A DNA stretch of 64,000 bases, taken from positions 374,343,387-374,407,386 of the forward strand of contig OX336388.2 of NCBI GenBank assembly GCA_946902985.2, written 5' to 3'. The position numbers were made by a program, and so were the translations under genes. Below are positions 49,796-61,238 of the stretch, one piece after another (within the stretch, counting starts at the first letter, position 1; the number at the start of each line of letters is the position of its first letter). The DNA comes from Meconema thalassinum (Eukaryota > Arthropoda > Insecta > Orthoptera > Tettigoniidae). The notes below the pieces were generated by a model. The model made no database searches and had not been told where the DNA came from. It was given only the letters and a program-made list of their open reading frames with translations.

Positions 49796-49985
49796 CGTGG
49801 TCATGTATCCCCTTGTACTTGGGTCTGTGTAAAATGTGTCTGATAATTTGTGTCACTGTGATGTCTGTACTAGTATCCCCGATCCCCGATCCAGCCCTCA
49901 GACCAGAATTAAATTTCTTATCAGAGCCGGGAATCGAACCCGCGGTGATACAAACAATGCTAGCCACTACCCAACGATGCAAACG
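49796..49985 (-). mobile_element. SINE-C copy with internal deletion
   Basis: 3' domain inverse (GTGGTCATGTATCCCCTTGT) is joined to the head (CAGACCAGAATTAAATTTCT, GGGAATCGAACCCGC, AATGCTAGCCACTACC). The central domain is missing. Confidence 0.78.
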
Positions 49986-50424
49986 GTTCAGGAATGAAGC
50001 ACTGACCGAAGACAATAGCAAGCTGCTCACTGATGAAGAGCGACAATTAAAGTAGTTACTTGGTTCATATCCTGAAGAGTAAGGGCCGAACGGCAGCGCG
50101 CTCTGGCAGGAGAAAGTTCCTTGACATTTGAGCGAGTTCACCAGGAAGGAAGCCAAAGCAAAGCCATCAGTCGTGTTCATGAGTGCTAGTGGTATGGTGT
50201 GGTGTGGTGTGGAGCTATCCGCCAGCAGACGTGCGAGACTTCGCTAACACGTGAGTAGGCCTACTGCTTCACAAGTATGTGCCTTCTTCAAGAGGACCCA
50301 TTACTCTTGGAATAACTCTCACATATATATGTTATGTACTGTCTTTAAAATCCATTATCTGACTGTTCCTACAAGGAAATTCTCGAGAATTATCCAAATA
50401 AATTTCGATGAAAAAAATACTATT
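49986..50424. other. Unassigned sequence
   Basis: Contains a short GTGTG run near 50193. No gene. Confidence 0.35.
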
Positions 50425-51533
50425 AAAAACAATAAGTTCCGTGACGAACTAAAGAGCCTACTTTTCAAGCCAATGATTAATCTACAGTATATGAACCTAT
50501 CTAGAATAATGAAGAAATTAAGTTGATAATATCGAAATGTCTAATTAGTTCGAAATATTCATGGTATAATGTAGCCTAATAGAGCACTACAGTTGGCAGA
50601 CCTGGTGACTGAATATATTCTTAGTTCCATCTCTTAAAATACAGAATAAAAAAATTGGTTGAAGTCCAATGGACGTTACATGCAGTTAGACCTTGAATCT
50701 ATCAGCACGCGTAAAAGCATGTTGGCAACAATGTCATGCGTGTGCTGGTCAGAAATACCCTAATCTGAAATATTATGATATCTTGTTGTGCCAATTTTGG
50801 ACGAAATCAATTTGTTAGTATAGAAGTTACATGTATTTTAAAATTGGACCTATCAGCAGGCATAGAATCATGTTGGCAGCACTGACTTATATTAATTATT
50901 CCATGTTAATCTAAAATGTCAGATACTATACGTGTGCATAGTTTAAATCTGTCGGCTTGCATACTTTCTGATATATTGGTATTTGGATAAAAGAATAGAG
51001 AGAGCAATTATTAACAGTTGGCAGCCCTGGTGGCTCTTAAGAATACGCTCAGTCATATCTGTTTGTGTACACAAATTACATACCAAATTTGGTTGAAATC
51101 CAATTGATAGTGTAGAAGTTATATGCATTTAAAAATTGGACCTATCGGAAGGCTTAAAATTATTTTGGCAACACTGTCATGTATGGCCTCCTGGAAATTA
51201 AACTGAAACAGTGTTATCTACATGTGTGCCAATTTTGGAATAGCTCCCATGCATACCTTCCAAGATATCCAACATGGAGCTCAAATTTCTAGTGCGTTTT
51301 TTCAGCAGTTGGTAGCACTGACATCATTTTCAAATATGGGCTTGATATATTCCGGAATACATCTTTACTCATACTAAATTTGGTTTCGATTGCTGCAGCC
51401 GTTTAGGAGCTGATAGGAGACACACACAGACAGACAGACAGACAGACAGAAGGACAGACAGACATTTTCCCGGATCGATCCCATAAGTCTACTTATTCCT
51501 CATTTTAGCAAAATGTGAAAAGTAGGCTAATAA
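50425..51533 (+). repeat. Repeat P, copy 3
   Basis: AATAAGTTCCGTGACGAACT, AAGAGCCTACTTTTCAAGCC, GTTGGCAG and TTGGCAACA modules, a GACA run (51426-51465), CCCGGATCGATCCCATAAG and the end AAAGTAGGCTA. One module fewer than copy 1. Confidence 0.65.
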
Positions 51534-51822
51534 CCAAGATTTTTATTCTATAGTGCGTCTCTACCTTAAAAGACAGTACGCATTAAATGGAGCGCGCTGA
51601 TGCCAGATCTGCTGCATAGACCAAGTTCTGCGAGGCCGGGCACATGATGTAACATAACCCGTATACATGCGTGTTTTTACGCAAAACTCGGGAAATTTCC
51701 AAAATAGTTGTTTGTTGTATATAACTGTACCTCATGCCTTGAAGCGAACGACGATACAATATTTAGATACAATATTACATTTTCTCGAATATCATAGGTT
51801 ATAATAAATTATAATATGACAT

Positions 51823-51827
<5 letters not shown>

Positions 51828-51865
<38 letters not shown>
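51828..51865 (+). repeat. (AAT)n microsatellite
   Basis: AAT repeats; further short AAT runs follow to 51895. Confidence 0.95.
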
Positions 51866-51924
51866 TTATACCGGTAATAATAAAATAATAATAATATATA
51901 TAACGTTAACTCTGCACCATTAAC

Positions 51925-52165
51925 GAACCCTTGTTCATTCCCGGGACGAACAAAGGCGAACTACGGAAACCACTTCGAGGATGGCTGAGGTAGGAATCGA
52001 ACCCGCCTCTTCTCAGTTTTGTCTCATGAAGTTCAGTACACCCCGTTCCAGCCCTCAGACCAGAATTAAATTTCTTGGCAGAGCCGGGATTCAAACCCGG
52101 GCCTCCACGGTGACTGCACAGTGACAGCTAAGAATGCTAGCCACTACGCAAAGAGGCGGACAATT
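51925..52165 (-). mobile_element. SINE-C head and middle, minus strand
   Basis: GAGGTAGGAATCGAACCCGC (second box-B-like motif), CAGACCAGAATTAAATTTCT, CCGGGATTCAAACCCGGG (box B complement) and AATGCTAGCCACTACGC (box A complement). Confidence 0.8.
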
Positions 52166-52917
52166 TAAAAAGAACACAAGCTCCATATCATTTCACAGTT
52201 AAACTTCACACCATCACCTTCCCTCCTTCAAACGCAGTCGAGCAGATAGCCTGCGGGCCACATTAGTAAACAAACTTTCGGTGTGTCAGCACTGGGCGGG
52301 AGGTGTACGCAAAGTGCTATAACTTATGAATGCTATCTGATATCGAGTTCTGGTTTATTTTAAAAACTATTTCAGACATTATTGAACATTCTTTCTCGTT
52401 TAGTCACCAACGGAAAGTCAACATCAAAAATGTTTCTCGCTATGTAACTTTTGTATGACACCATTCCAGATTTTTCAAGTAACATTTAAGAAAAAAATCA
52501 TAACTTTCTTATTATGAAAATAATTACTGCCCTGAGATATAGGGTATCTTCTACCAACATCAGGCAATCTAAAATTAAATTCTTGATCTGTTGCGATCAT
52601 TAGATCTATGGCGTGATAAGTTTTATATCCGCAAAAAAATAGATTCGCGCTAAAATATCGTAATTGTGAAAATTGGGCCATGTGTTAATTATTTATAACT
52701 TTTATTTTTACATCATCAAAAAGAGCGGAAAATTCTCTATAAGACCACATAAACATTTTCTTAGATTTGTCACTTTCGGTTATTGGGAAATGGCAACATC
52801 GCTGGCGTAGAAGAGGATGAAGCTAATTGCAGGACATAGGAGTGCGAGTGAGAGGCAAATACTACATTTAATTCCATTCTGTCTTTTAAGGTAGAGACGC
52901 ACTATAGTTACTGGAGC

Positions 52918-53512
52918 GTATTTTGTTGTTGATTCTTTTAGGGGCTTTGCGACAGCTTGGCCATGTATCATCGTGTACTTGGGTATGTGCAGGATTTGCC
53001 TGATAACTTGTGTCACTATGATGTCTGTACTAGTGTGTGAATTTGTAATTGAGGTAGGAAAGGAAGATTGTAGTTTTACGTGACCGTGAATCTTGTGATT
53101 ATAAGCCACGGGACCTCCTTTTTACGTGGAATCCGAACCACAGGACATGGCATTTCACTTCGAAAATCTCACATGCATTGACCGGGAATCGAACCCGGAC
53201 CGCCTTGGTGAGAGGCATACAGCTAGACCGCTGAGCCACCACGCCCCAATTGAGGTAGGATTTGGGTAGGAAGCGGGCACGGCCTTAAGTTAGGTACATC
53301 CCAGCATTTGCTTGGAGTAGAAATGGGGAAATCACTTCTAGCACAGCTGAGGTGCGAATCGAAGTTACCTCTCCTTAGTTTGGCCTCACGAGACTGAGTG
53401 AACCCCATTCCAGCCCTCAGACCAGAATTAAATTTATTGTCTGAGCCGAGAATCGAACCCAGGAACTTTGGATCCTGAGAGGTAGTCAGAAAAATAGTTT
53501 TGCCGCGAAGGT
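52918..53512 (-). mobile_element. SINE-C copy, split by SINE-H
   Basis: The inverse 3' domain starts TTGTTGATTCTTTTAGGGGC. It is interrupted at AATTGAGGTAGGA, resumes with CCCAGCATTTGCTTGG, and ends in the head (GAGAATCGAACCCAGG, GGTAGTCAG). Confidence 0.85.
53060..53247 (-). mobile_element. SINE-H copy in SINE-C
   Basis: 188 bp flanked by AATTGAGGTAGGA (53047-53059, 53248-53260). Minus-strand head GGGCGTGGTGGCTCAGCGGT (box A) and GGGTTCGATTCCCGG (box B). The 3' end is GTCACGTAAAACTACAATCT. Confidence 0.9.
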
Positions 53513-53714
53513 AACTAAATGAATAAGTTAATGGAAGTAAATAATACAATTGATATCAGTTATTAAAAAAAACCACTGTTGTTGTTGTTGTTTTAACTTA
53601 ATTAAGGGGGGAGGTGGTTTTGATGGACTTGCTGAAGCTGCCGGCGTGGTCGTGGTGTGCGACGCTGCGGGGCTACGGAAATAAAAGACAACAGGGAGAA
53701 GAATGTCCTAAATC
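53513..53714. other. Spacer with short GTT run
   Basis: GTTGTTGTTGTTGTTTTAAC near 53578 may be an LINE or SINE tail. No gene. Confidence 0.35.
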
Positions 53715-53940
53715 TCGGAGAATGAACATGTGTGGAGGGGGCAGGGGGGGGGGGTTTGGTCTCCCACCAAGGTGGACCGGGTTCGATTCCCGGTCAATGC
53801 ATGTGAGATTTTCGAAGTGAAATACCATGTCCTGTGGTTCGGATTCCACGTAAAAAGGACGTCCCGTGGCTCATTATCGCATGATTAACGGTCACGTAAA
53901 ACTAAAAGCTATCTTCCTTTTGCTCTTGAACTTTGGGGGA
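53715..53940 (+). mobile_element. SINE-H copy
   Basis: A G-rich stretch replaces the box A region, then GGACCGGGTTCGATTCCCGG (box B), the body ATGTGAGATTTTCGAAGTGA and the end GTCACGTAAAACTAAAAGC. Confidence 0.8.
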
Positions 53941-53944
53941 GTCT

Positions 53945-54690
53945 GAAAGGGTGTAGAACCATGGAAGATAGGAAAAGGAAAGAGGAGAAGGGCCACGCCA
54001 AAAAAAACAGATCTAGCTCAGGAATCCCTGGAGGTTGTCAAATCCTGAATTAAACCAGCCGTCACCTCTGATGTAGCACTATCCAAGGTTCAATGCTTGG
54101 TGAGTGCTACTAACACCCTGCCTTCTTTAGGAGCCTGTAACGGTTGGTAAAAGATGTGAAAAATAAGAACTCTGACCCCTCGAAGAATCAGGGTGTGTAT
54201 CAGGAAAGAAAAAGACAATGGCTAATTGATGCGGGAAATTAAAGACACCCTAGGCCAGCGATACCCTAATACCGTCAGGGTCGGAAGAGAACAAGAGTTG
54301 ACCAAAGGAGGTCGACAGGAAAGATGATAAAGAGGATAATAATAATAATAATAATAATATTGGTTTTACGTCCCTTTTAACTACCCTGGCTTTTAGAGAC
54401 GCCGGGGTGCCGAAATTTTGCCCCGAAGGGGATCTTTAACGTGCCAGTAAATGTACTGACACGGCTCCCTCGCATTTGCACAGCCTCAAATGCCAGCTGA
54501 CTACGCCAGGTTTCGAACCTGCAACTTTGGGCTCAGCAAGCGAGAACGTTACCCCTGAGCCACGCAGCCAGACATGATAAAGAGGAGCCCGGTGCAAGTA
54601 GACTAAGTGGAAGGAATGCCGGACTTAGCTGTGATCCTATGGTTGTCAACCCACGACCCACTAGTTGTGAACCCCTGACGGATTTGAGGG
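53945..54690 (-). mobile_element. Retroposon J copy, split by SINE-K
   Basis: Shares CTCAGGAATCCCTGGAGG, GTCGGAAGAGAACAAGAGTT and ATGCCGGACTTAGCTGTGAT-like strings with the 6143 and 59466 copies. The ATC tail part is missing at the left. Confidence 0.65.
54337..54573 (-). mobile_element. SINE-K copy, full length
   Basis: 237 bp flanked by ATGATAAAGAGGA (54324-54336, 54574-54586). On the minus strand: CTGGCTGCGTGGCTCAGGGG (box A), GGTTCGAAACCTGG (box B), body, and a (TTA)n tail. Confidence 0.9.
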
Positions 54691-54842
54691 AAGGGGCACG
54701 TTGGTTATCACCTGAGTGAACTTAAGAGGAATTTCTCTAATAATCTTTTCTATTATGAAGAACTTCGCAATTTAGGTTAAGTACTACACCATGTATCACA
54801 AAGAAAATGTATTAATAATAGAGAAAACTTAAAGATATTACG

Positions 54843-55036
54843 GAAGGAAGGAAGTTTGTAGTTTTACGTGACCGTTAATATCGTGAACATTAGCCATTGG
54901 ACCTCCTTTTCACGTGGAATCCCAACTACAGGGCATGGCATTTAACTTTGAAAATCTCACATGCATTGACTGGGAATCGAACCCAGTCCAATGGGATGAG
55001 AGACCAACAGCTTGACCGCTGTGTCACCACGCCCCT
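54843..55036 (-). mobile_element. SINE-H copy, minus strand
   Basis: GTAGTTTTACGTGACCGTTA, GAAAATCTCACATGCATTGA, GGGAATCGAACCCAGT and a degraded box A (CCGCTGTGTCACCACGCCCC). Somewhat diverged. Confidence 0.83.
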
Positions 55037-55162
55037 ATAAAAATATATTAAATTTTTACGTCAGGCACACAGTGATTCAGAGAATGTAAGGGGAAATACA
55101 TTCCTCTTACGTCAGGGACATAGAGAATTTTAGGGGAAAGACATTCCTCTACATTAATGTCT

Positions 55163-55440
55163 TAAGCGTTGTTGTTGTTGATTCTTTAGGGGCTAAGTCC
55201 AGCCTTCCATCGTGGTCATGCAGGCCCATGTACTTGAGTATGTACTTGTAATTGAGGTAGGATTTGTTTCGTTTGGCTCGTTTACCATCCTGGCATTTGG
55301 CCTGGAGTAGAAGTGGGAAAACACGGCAAACCACTTCCAGGTTGTCCGAGATAGGAATTGAACCCGCCTCTTCTCAGTGTTACCTCACGAGGCTGAGTCA
55401 ACCCCAGAATTAAATTCCTCTAAATCAGACAATAAAACAA
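55163..55440 (-). mobile_element. SINE-C copy, minus strand, headless
   Basis: TTGTTGTTGATTCTTTAGGG, CATCCTGGCATTTGGCCTGG, ATAGGAATTGAACCCGCC and AACCCCAGAATTAAATTCC. The first tRNA-like module is lost. Confidence 0.78.
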
Positions 55441-55742
55441 CTGGCTGAAAGAGATTCAAACACACAGGTTCAGTAAACAATAAAAATAGATCTAAAGGTC
55501 GTTATTTCCTTACCGAAGCTAAATTAACCGGAACCTTCAAGGGAGATGCCGATTATGTTTGACAGTGGATGGGGAATATTTTCAGCATCTACTGTAAACA
55601 TGGTGAGTTAAAATGCATGATACTGATATTAAGCACTGTATTCTGCCGTACATCTGCGCACGCGGTCGCCGGCAACTGAGCCGTCACTGGCGGAGCGCGT
55701 GAGTGAGAATGTCCTTCCCACGCAAATATAAAGACCCTGCAT
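55441..55742. other. Unassigned sequence
   Basis: Nothing recognised. Confidence 0.3.
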
Positions 55743-56142
55743 TAGCTTGACACGGTGGGTGAGTGGTTATCGTGTCGGACTACCAACCCCAAGCTTGCAG
55801 GTTCGCTCCTGGCCATGGTAAGTGATATATTTTTTTAGGCGACAAAAGTCACGGCACGCATGTCATACGTTGTTGGCATGTTAAAGAACCCATCTGAATT
55901 CAGTAGGCCATGTTCATAATGTCAAAATTAATCTCGGAATTTTCCGCCAACACAAAAAAAAAGTTCCTCCATTCTCTACTAGAAAGCGCTATAGTGTCAA
56001 GGAGCTTAGATATCTAACCTCCCTGACTTTCATAGCGCTCCAAGGAACAACAAAATTCGACATGCAAGCTGCCCTTTGGGCGTCACATAACAAAGCTTGC
56101 ACCCGGCACCCATGGCCATATGCTATTATTATATTTTTTTTA
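55743..56142 (+). mobile_element. SINE-E copy
   Basis: TAGCTTGACACGGTGGGTGA head, GGTTCGCTCCTGGCCATGGT (box B), body and a short ATT tail. Most complete head of the family here. Confidence 0.87.
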
Positions 56143-56144
56143 TA

Positions 56145-56560
56145 CATCGAGTTGAGCCTCTATGGACTGCGTGGTATCAACCAACTTCACTTTAGTGTCT
56201 AGGTCTTGTTCTTGTTCCGGCTTGGACTTCCTGCCAGTATCTTCTGACCCCAGCGACGAGTGCCTGTTTATGTTCTTCGGACAAAGGTCCTCTCCGTCTT
56301 CCGGAAGTTGATGCCATTTTAAAACCTTGGTAGTAGTTCACCAATCTTCTAAATGTGTTCCTTTTACGAATTTCTCGGTCTAGAATGCCAATTTGCCTGA
56401 GATCTTTTTCGCATTCCTCGAACCATCTCGGCCTTGTTGCCTTAGACTTGATGAAACTCCATATTCTTTTGGTTAATCGATCATCAGTCATCCTCAAAAG
56501 GTGACCGTACTCACAATTTAATAGGTGAAATGTCCATGTAACAAACAATTAATTCTGTTG
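56145..56560 (-). pseudogene. RTE-like LINE C-terminus, minus strand
   Basis: The open stretch 56548-56192 reads EYGHLLRMTDDRLTKRIWSF, RPRWFEECEKDLRQIGILDR and GPLSEEHKQALVAGVRRYWQ. Same post-RT tail as at 4634 and 42400. The end with SEEHKQAL...RRYWQEV identifies the final basic segment of the ORF. Confidence 0.75.
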
Positions 56561-56736
56561 GAGTAGTGCGCATGACGAGATATTTCCCACCTCGTTGGAC
56601 AGCGGTGACTAGCTACGGTTTTCCGTGGGCTCTGGAATCCCGGAAGTAACTCTTCTCGAGTAGTGAAACGAACCGTGTTCATGCTGGCTTGAGCTTACTA
56701 ATAAGCTACTAAACCGGCACCTCCCAACTTATAATG

Positions 56737-57068
56737 AAAATGAAAATCCACAGCCTGCTTCCAGTCTCCGACCGGGTCAGGAATGGAATGAATGAAGCCC
56801 CCATCTAGCGGCGAGGATATGAACTGTGCCGGCTGCCGAGGCCTGACGCACACCTCTGGGGCAATGATTAAATGAATGACAGATGAAATGAAATGATAGT
56901 GGAGAGTGTTGCTGGAATGAAATTTTGACAGGGAAAACCGGAGTACCCGGAGAAAAACCTGTCTGCCTCCGTTTTGTCCAGCACAGATCTCACATGGAGT
57001 GACCGGGATTTGAACCACGGACCCAGCGGTGAGAGGCCGGCGTGCTGCCGCCTAAGCCACGGAGGCTT
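56737..57068 (-). mobile_element. SINE-G, full-length reference copy
   Basis: 332 bp flanked by CCAACTTATAATG (56724-56736, 57069-57081). On the minus strand: AAGCCTCCGTGGCTTAGGCG (box A), GGTTCAAATCCCGG (box B), ending CAGGCTGTGGATTTTCATTT. Confidence 0.95.
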
Positions 57069-57212
57069 CCAACTTATAATGGTGGTCGTTAATTATGAGG
57101 GTCCTGTAAGTTAACGTGACTTCATTCCCGACATTACTCATTTAACGACTCCTACTTACAAGCTCATTGCCAACGTGACAATTTAGTGGTAATACTGCAG
57201 CTGATAGTTATT

Positions 57213-57295
57213 GTAGTTGTTAAGCTATTTTAGGGTCTTGGGATATCTTGGTCATCAGACCCATGTATTTGCGTGTGTGTTGAATCTGCTTAAGT
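57213..57295 (-). mobile_element. SINE-C 3' domain fragment
   Basis: Diverged inverse of the 3' domain (GGTCATCAGACCCATGTATT, GTGTGTGTTGAATCTGCT), used as target by SINE-D. Confidence 0.55.
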
Positions 57296-57489
57296 AGGGG
57301 AGCGTGATGGCGCAGCTCGTCTTTCACCCGGACGGCCGGGGTTCGGATCCCGGTGACAGCGGGATGGAATTTTCACCTGAAAAATCACATGGCGTCAGGA
57401 AGGGCATCCGGCCTTAAATCGCCGGCCAAAACCAAAATGAGCCTGGTTGGCTCCGGCGACCCAATTAATTGGGAAAAGCCGAAGAAAGT
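57296..57489 (+). mobile_element. SINE-D copy
   Basis: 194 bp between 16-base near-identical duplications TTGAATCTGC(T/A)TAAGT (57280-57295, 57490-57505). GGGAGCGTGATGGCGCAGCT (box A), GGGGTTCGGATCCCGG (box B), CAGGAAGGGCATCCGGCC, and the end GGGAAAAGCCGAAGAAAG. No simple tail. Confidence 0.88.
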
Positions 57490-57505
57490 TTGAATCTGCA
57501 TAAGT

Positions 57506-58500
57506 CCCGCAGCCTATCGAGAAATTTCAAACTCCAACTATACAAGACACTAATTCAGCCTGTAGTGCTGTATGGAAGCGAGACATAGAGTACTCGGAAA
57601 AAAAAAAAAAGATTTGAATATTCTCCTTATTTTTGAGCGGAAAGTTTTGAGGAAGATCTTTGGTCCCGTTCAAGATAAGGACAGTGGTGAATGGCGTGTA
57701 CGGTGCAATTGAGAGCTGAATGTCATGTATAAAACCCCAAACATTGTAGGACTAATGAGAAGCAAACGTCTGGCATGGGCAGGCCATGTCACTAGGATGG
57801 ACACATGCCGATGGACTCTGAAACTTCTTCTATGCCCAAGATAGCGGGTTCAAACCCGGCCGAAGCCGTCGGATTTTTTAAGAGCGTTAAAATTCCTTCA
57901 GTTTGCCTTCCTTTGGAGGGGAAGTAAAGCTGGCGGTCCCATGTCATAGATTTATGGCACGTTAAAGATCCTTCCACTAATTACACCTGTGTGAAGCTAA
58001 ATTGGATAGGTTAAGAATGTAAACAACGCTCTTAGGTTTCTATGTTCGTTGCCAAGAGCCGACTGCGGTGGCGTCTGGTAGCTAAGTTCTGAACTTGGCC
58101 CAGTAGTCGATGACGGTGGCGCTTGGCGGCAAAAGTAGGAACTATTTGAAAAATTCTAAGTTGCAGTAATTAAATTAAAAAACAAATACACACACTAATA
58201 CAGTCATCACAATAAACACCGGTTATCAGACAGATTCAACACACACCCAAAGTACACGGGGCTACATGATGACCGCGTTGTCGCAGCCCCTAAACTTAAG
58301 AACCAACCAACCACTGAAACTGCTCAATTTTGTTCCTCAATGAAGAAGACCACTGGGTAGGCCAAGGAAAAAATGGAAGGACGGAATCCGTGAAAACCTG
58401 CGACAGATTGGAATAGAGGATGACTGGCAATAGAGAGCAGCAAATAGAATCCAGTGGAGGAGAACCCTTGTAGCAGCGCGCGGTCCCCCTGGGCCTGATC
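57506..58500 (+). pseudogene. LINE 3' fragment with SINE-A insertion
   Basis: Readable: LYKTLIQPVVLYGSET, RKVLRKIFGPVQDKDSGEWR, MRSKRLAWAGHVTRMD, then after the SINE GRPRKKWKDGIRENLRQIGI. Typical post-RT tail. Several stops and a poly-A interruption (57600-57610). It ends in a TAAAG run. Confidence 0.75.
57826..58313 (+). mobile_element. SINE-A copy in LINE
   Basis: Flanked by CTGAAACT (57818-57825, 58314-58321). 5'-truncated: it begins TCTTCTATGCCCAAGATAGC, between box A and box B. The 3' domain and AACC tail are intact. Confidence 0.88.
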
Positions 58501-58502
58501 GC

Positions 58503-58562
58503 GTTAAGTTAAGTAAAGTAAAGTAAAGTAAAGTAAAGTAAAGTAAAGTAAAGTAAAGTAAG
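58503..58562 (+). repeat. (AGTAA)n tail
   Basis: TTAAGTTAAGTAAAGTAAAG repeats, the 3' tail of the LINE fragment before it. Confidence 0.93.
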
Positions 58563-58589
58563 TAGTTGAATCTATCTGATAAGCTGTGT

Positions 58590-58945
58590 AATTGTGATGG
58601 CCGCAGTAGTGTAGGCTATAGCTGTAATCATCACGGTCTGCCCTACGGCCACGACGGGGTGCTACAACAAGTCCGGAGATCGGAGGTTCGAATCCGGGCG
58701 CTATCCTCGAGTGCGATTTTTCTCCGGTATATTTCCATACTCCCTCCGGGTAAATGCCGGGATAATACCTTATTTCACATCCTGAGGCACCTACCTACCA
58801 TTCCTTCCCCCTAATACAGTTGCACACATTACTACAGTCATCACAGGAATACAGGTTATCAAAAAAGTTTAGCACATACCCAACTATACGGGCTGATGAC
58901 CAAGATGTTCCAAGCCCCTCAAATGAATTAACAACATCAACAAAA
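58590..58945 (+). mobile_element. SINE-C relative, diverged
   Basis: GGAGGTTCGAATCCGGGC (box B), CTCCGGGTAAATGCCGGGAT (central domain), CAGTCATCACAGGAATACAG, the 3' domain and the end AATTAACAACATCAAC. The head is degraded. Confidence 0.72.
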
Positions 58946-59465
58946 TTATAGGAGAGCTGTTAAAGTGGTGAAATAAGCTTGATCGTATTGCAGTGCCTTC
59001 TTTGTCTAACAATAACTAGCGGACCCGCATATTGGGTTGTGTGCGCCCCATGTGTACAGACTACCCGCCCGGCTCTAGTACTATACGGGCTCGACGCGAC
59101 ACAGTTCTGACAGGAGCCATCGTCTTGTTTATTTGTGTAAAAACACTTTATAAACAAATAAATGTACACTTCCGTTGACTTTTAATGTACGCTTCCGTTG
59201 ACTTTTCAGGAAATGCAAGATTTTTCCTTTAGTATTGAGACGATTAGGAAGATTTTGGTACAAACCACACCTTCTAACGCCCTCTGGTTTAGGAGCTTGA
59301 GTTTTGTGAAACATACAACTTAGCGTATTATATAATAAGATTAGAAGTAAGTCCCGATTGTAGTGCAGATTAAATGCGCGCCTGTGTGGATTGCGGAAAA
59401 GTCTGCGTTGGCTGGGTGGATACTCAAAAATCAGTAGGTTATATGAGTACAGACACACAAAAACA
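58946..59465. other. Unassigned sequence
   Basis: No gene. AACTAGCGGACCCGCATATT near 59008 resembles a motif common at ends of dispersed insect repeats, but no partner was found. Confidence 0.35.
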
Positions 59466-60215
59466 TGATGATGATGATAATTGTTGTTTTAAGGGGCCTA
59501 ACATCTAGGTTATCGGCCCCTAATGATTTGGATGATTGTGAAAGATGAGATGAGAATGAAAACTATAACTAATACTAACTACTAACTTACATACTAGAAG
59601 AAGAAATAGTTAACAAATAAATGATAAGGCAAATAAAGGACAGGAAGAAAAGAAATGCCCTCAACCTTTGAGGAATGTGGATTGAGGGACATGGAAGGAA
59701 GGAGAGCCATGAAAGGCAGATAGGAAAGGAAAAGAGGAGAGGGCCCGCCCCAAGGTCAGAAGGAAAAGAGAACCAAACGGGCCCAGCTCAGGAATCCCTC
59801 GGGGTCGCCAACTCCCGAACTCGCCAGCCATGAGCCCTTGAGGGTGTAGCTCTATCCAGGGTGCACCAGAAGTGGTGGGGCTACATACACCCTGCTTCCA
59901 CGAGGGCCTTGTGCATAAGGCAGGAGATAACATGAAAAGAAAAAGAAGACTGACCCCTCGAAGTATGAGGGTATCAGGAAAGATGAGATAAGGGCCGATT
60001 AAGGCGGGAATGTGTAATACTCCCTAGGCCTCGGATACCCTAATGCAGTCGGGGTCGGAAGGCAACGAAAGTTGACCAAGAGCGGCCGACAGGAAAGAAG
60101 ATGGAGAGGAGCCCGGCACAAGTAAGTGGAAGCAATGCCGGACTCAGCTGGGGTCCCGTGGTCGCCAACCCACGTCCCAAAAGTCGTGAGCCCCTGGGGG
60201 AACACAAAAACACAA
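59466..60215 (-). mobile_element. Retroposon J copy
   Basis: Same body as 6143-7028. Left end GATGATGATGATAATTGTTG (inverted ATC tail), then TTTTAAGGGGCCTAACATCT. The copies differ by small indels and are about 85-90% alike by eye. Confidence 0.7.
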
Positions 60216-60572
60216 GGCAGTGGTATATAGAGGCCTACTAGGTAGGGTTAGGAGTGATGTAGTTGGTACTGTAAGTACTTCCCTCACTGAGCGTGTACAG
60301 CAGTACTAACCGTACGAGTAGCACTTTTCACAGCATCCATGGGCACTAGATCTGCTGTTACCCATCACAGGCTATATCGATTAATTTAAGTTGCAGTAGG
60401 GAACACAAGCGGAATAAAATTAACCCTCATGAGAAGAGAACCATCCAATAACATTTATCTGCTACACAATTTTTTTTTTTTTTCAGAGCGTGACCAAAAC
60501 TTTCTCAATTACATCCTCGCCCAATGAGTATTATACACAACTCTGCTCTGCCTGCTATCGACAAAGTGTCCG
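60216..60572. other. Unassigned sequence
   Basis: A T12 run near 60471. No gene. Confidence 0.35.
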
Positions 60573-60817
60573 TCTAGTTGCGTGGTGGTTAATATTCTTG
60601 CCTGTCACCGTGGAGACCCGGGTTTAATTCCTGGCTCTGCCAATAAATTTAATGCTGGTCTTAGGGCTGGAATGGGGTACGCTCAGCCTCGTGAGGTAAA
60701 ACTGAGAAGAGGTGGGTTCGATTCCTAACTCAGCCATCTTGGAAGTAGTTTTCCGTGGGATCCCCTATTCTACTCCTAACATAAGGCCACGGCCGCTTCC
60801 TAACCAAATTCTACCTC

Positions 60818-60820
<3 letters not shown>
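60573..60820 (+). mobile_element. SINE-C copy, part 1
   Basis: GTCTAGTTGCGTGGTGGTTA (box A), CCGGGTTTAATTCCTGG (box B), GTGGGTTCGATTCCTAAC (second motif) and CATAAGGCCACGGCCGCTTC. Cut at TTCTACCTCAAT by SINE-E. Confidence 0.87.
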
Positions 60821-60860
<40 letters not shown>

Positions 60861-61238
60861 TCGTATGGCCTCGGCTGCCGGGTGCAAGCTTTGTTATTTG
60901 ACACCCAGAGGGCAGCTTGCATGTCGAATTTAGTTGTTCCTTGAAGCACTATGCAAGTCAAGGAAGTTGGATATCTAAGCTCCTTGACACTATAGCGCTT
61001 TCTAGTAGAGAAATGAGGAACTTTGTGTTGTCGGAAAATCCCGAAATTAATTTTGCCACTATGAACATGGCCAACTGAATTCAAATGGGTTCTTTAACAT
61101 GCCAACATCGTATGACATGCGTATCGTGATTTATGCCGCCTTTTAAAAACACTTACCACGGCCAGGAGCGAACCTGCTAGCTTGGGGAGGGGGGGGGTAG
61201 TAATCCGACACGATAACCACTCACCCACCGTGGCAAGC
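60821..61238 (-). mobile_element. SINE-E copy in SINE-C
   Basis: Flanked by TTCTACCTCAAT (60809-60820, 61239-61250). The inverted ATT tail appears as AATAAT (60821-60860). The head at the right end reads, on the minus strand, GCTTGCCACGGTGGGTGAGT. Confidence 0.92.

Larger units (their letters stand above)
51548..52907. mobile_element. Non-autonomous DNA element, 29-bp inverted ends
   Basis: CTATAGTGCGTCTCTACCTT, continuing AAAAGACAG, is present at 51548 and as an exact inverse ending at 52907. Target duplication is unclear (TA within CTATAG is possible). It contains an AAT run and a SINE-C. No ORF of note. Confidence 0.6.

Noticed and set aside
53735..53760. G-rich stretch as a quadruplex regulator
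   Set aside because: It replaces the box A region of a SINE-H copy and is most simply a local repeat expansion.
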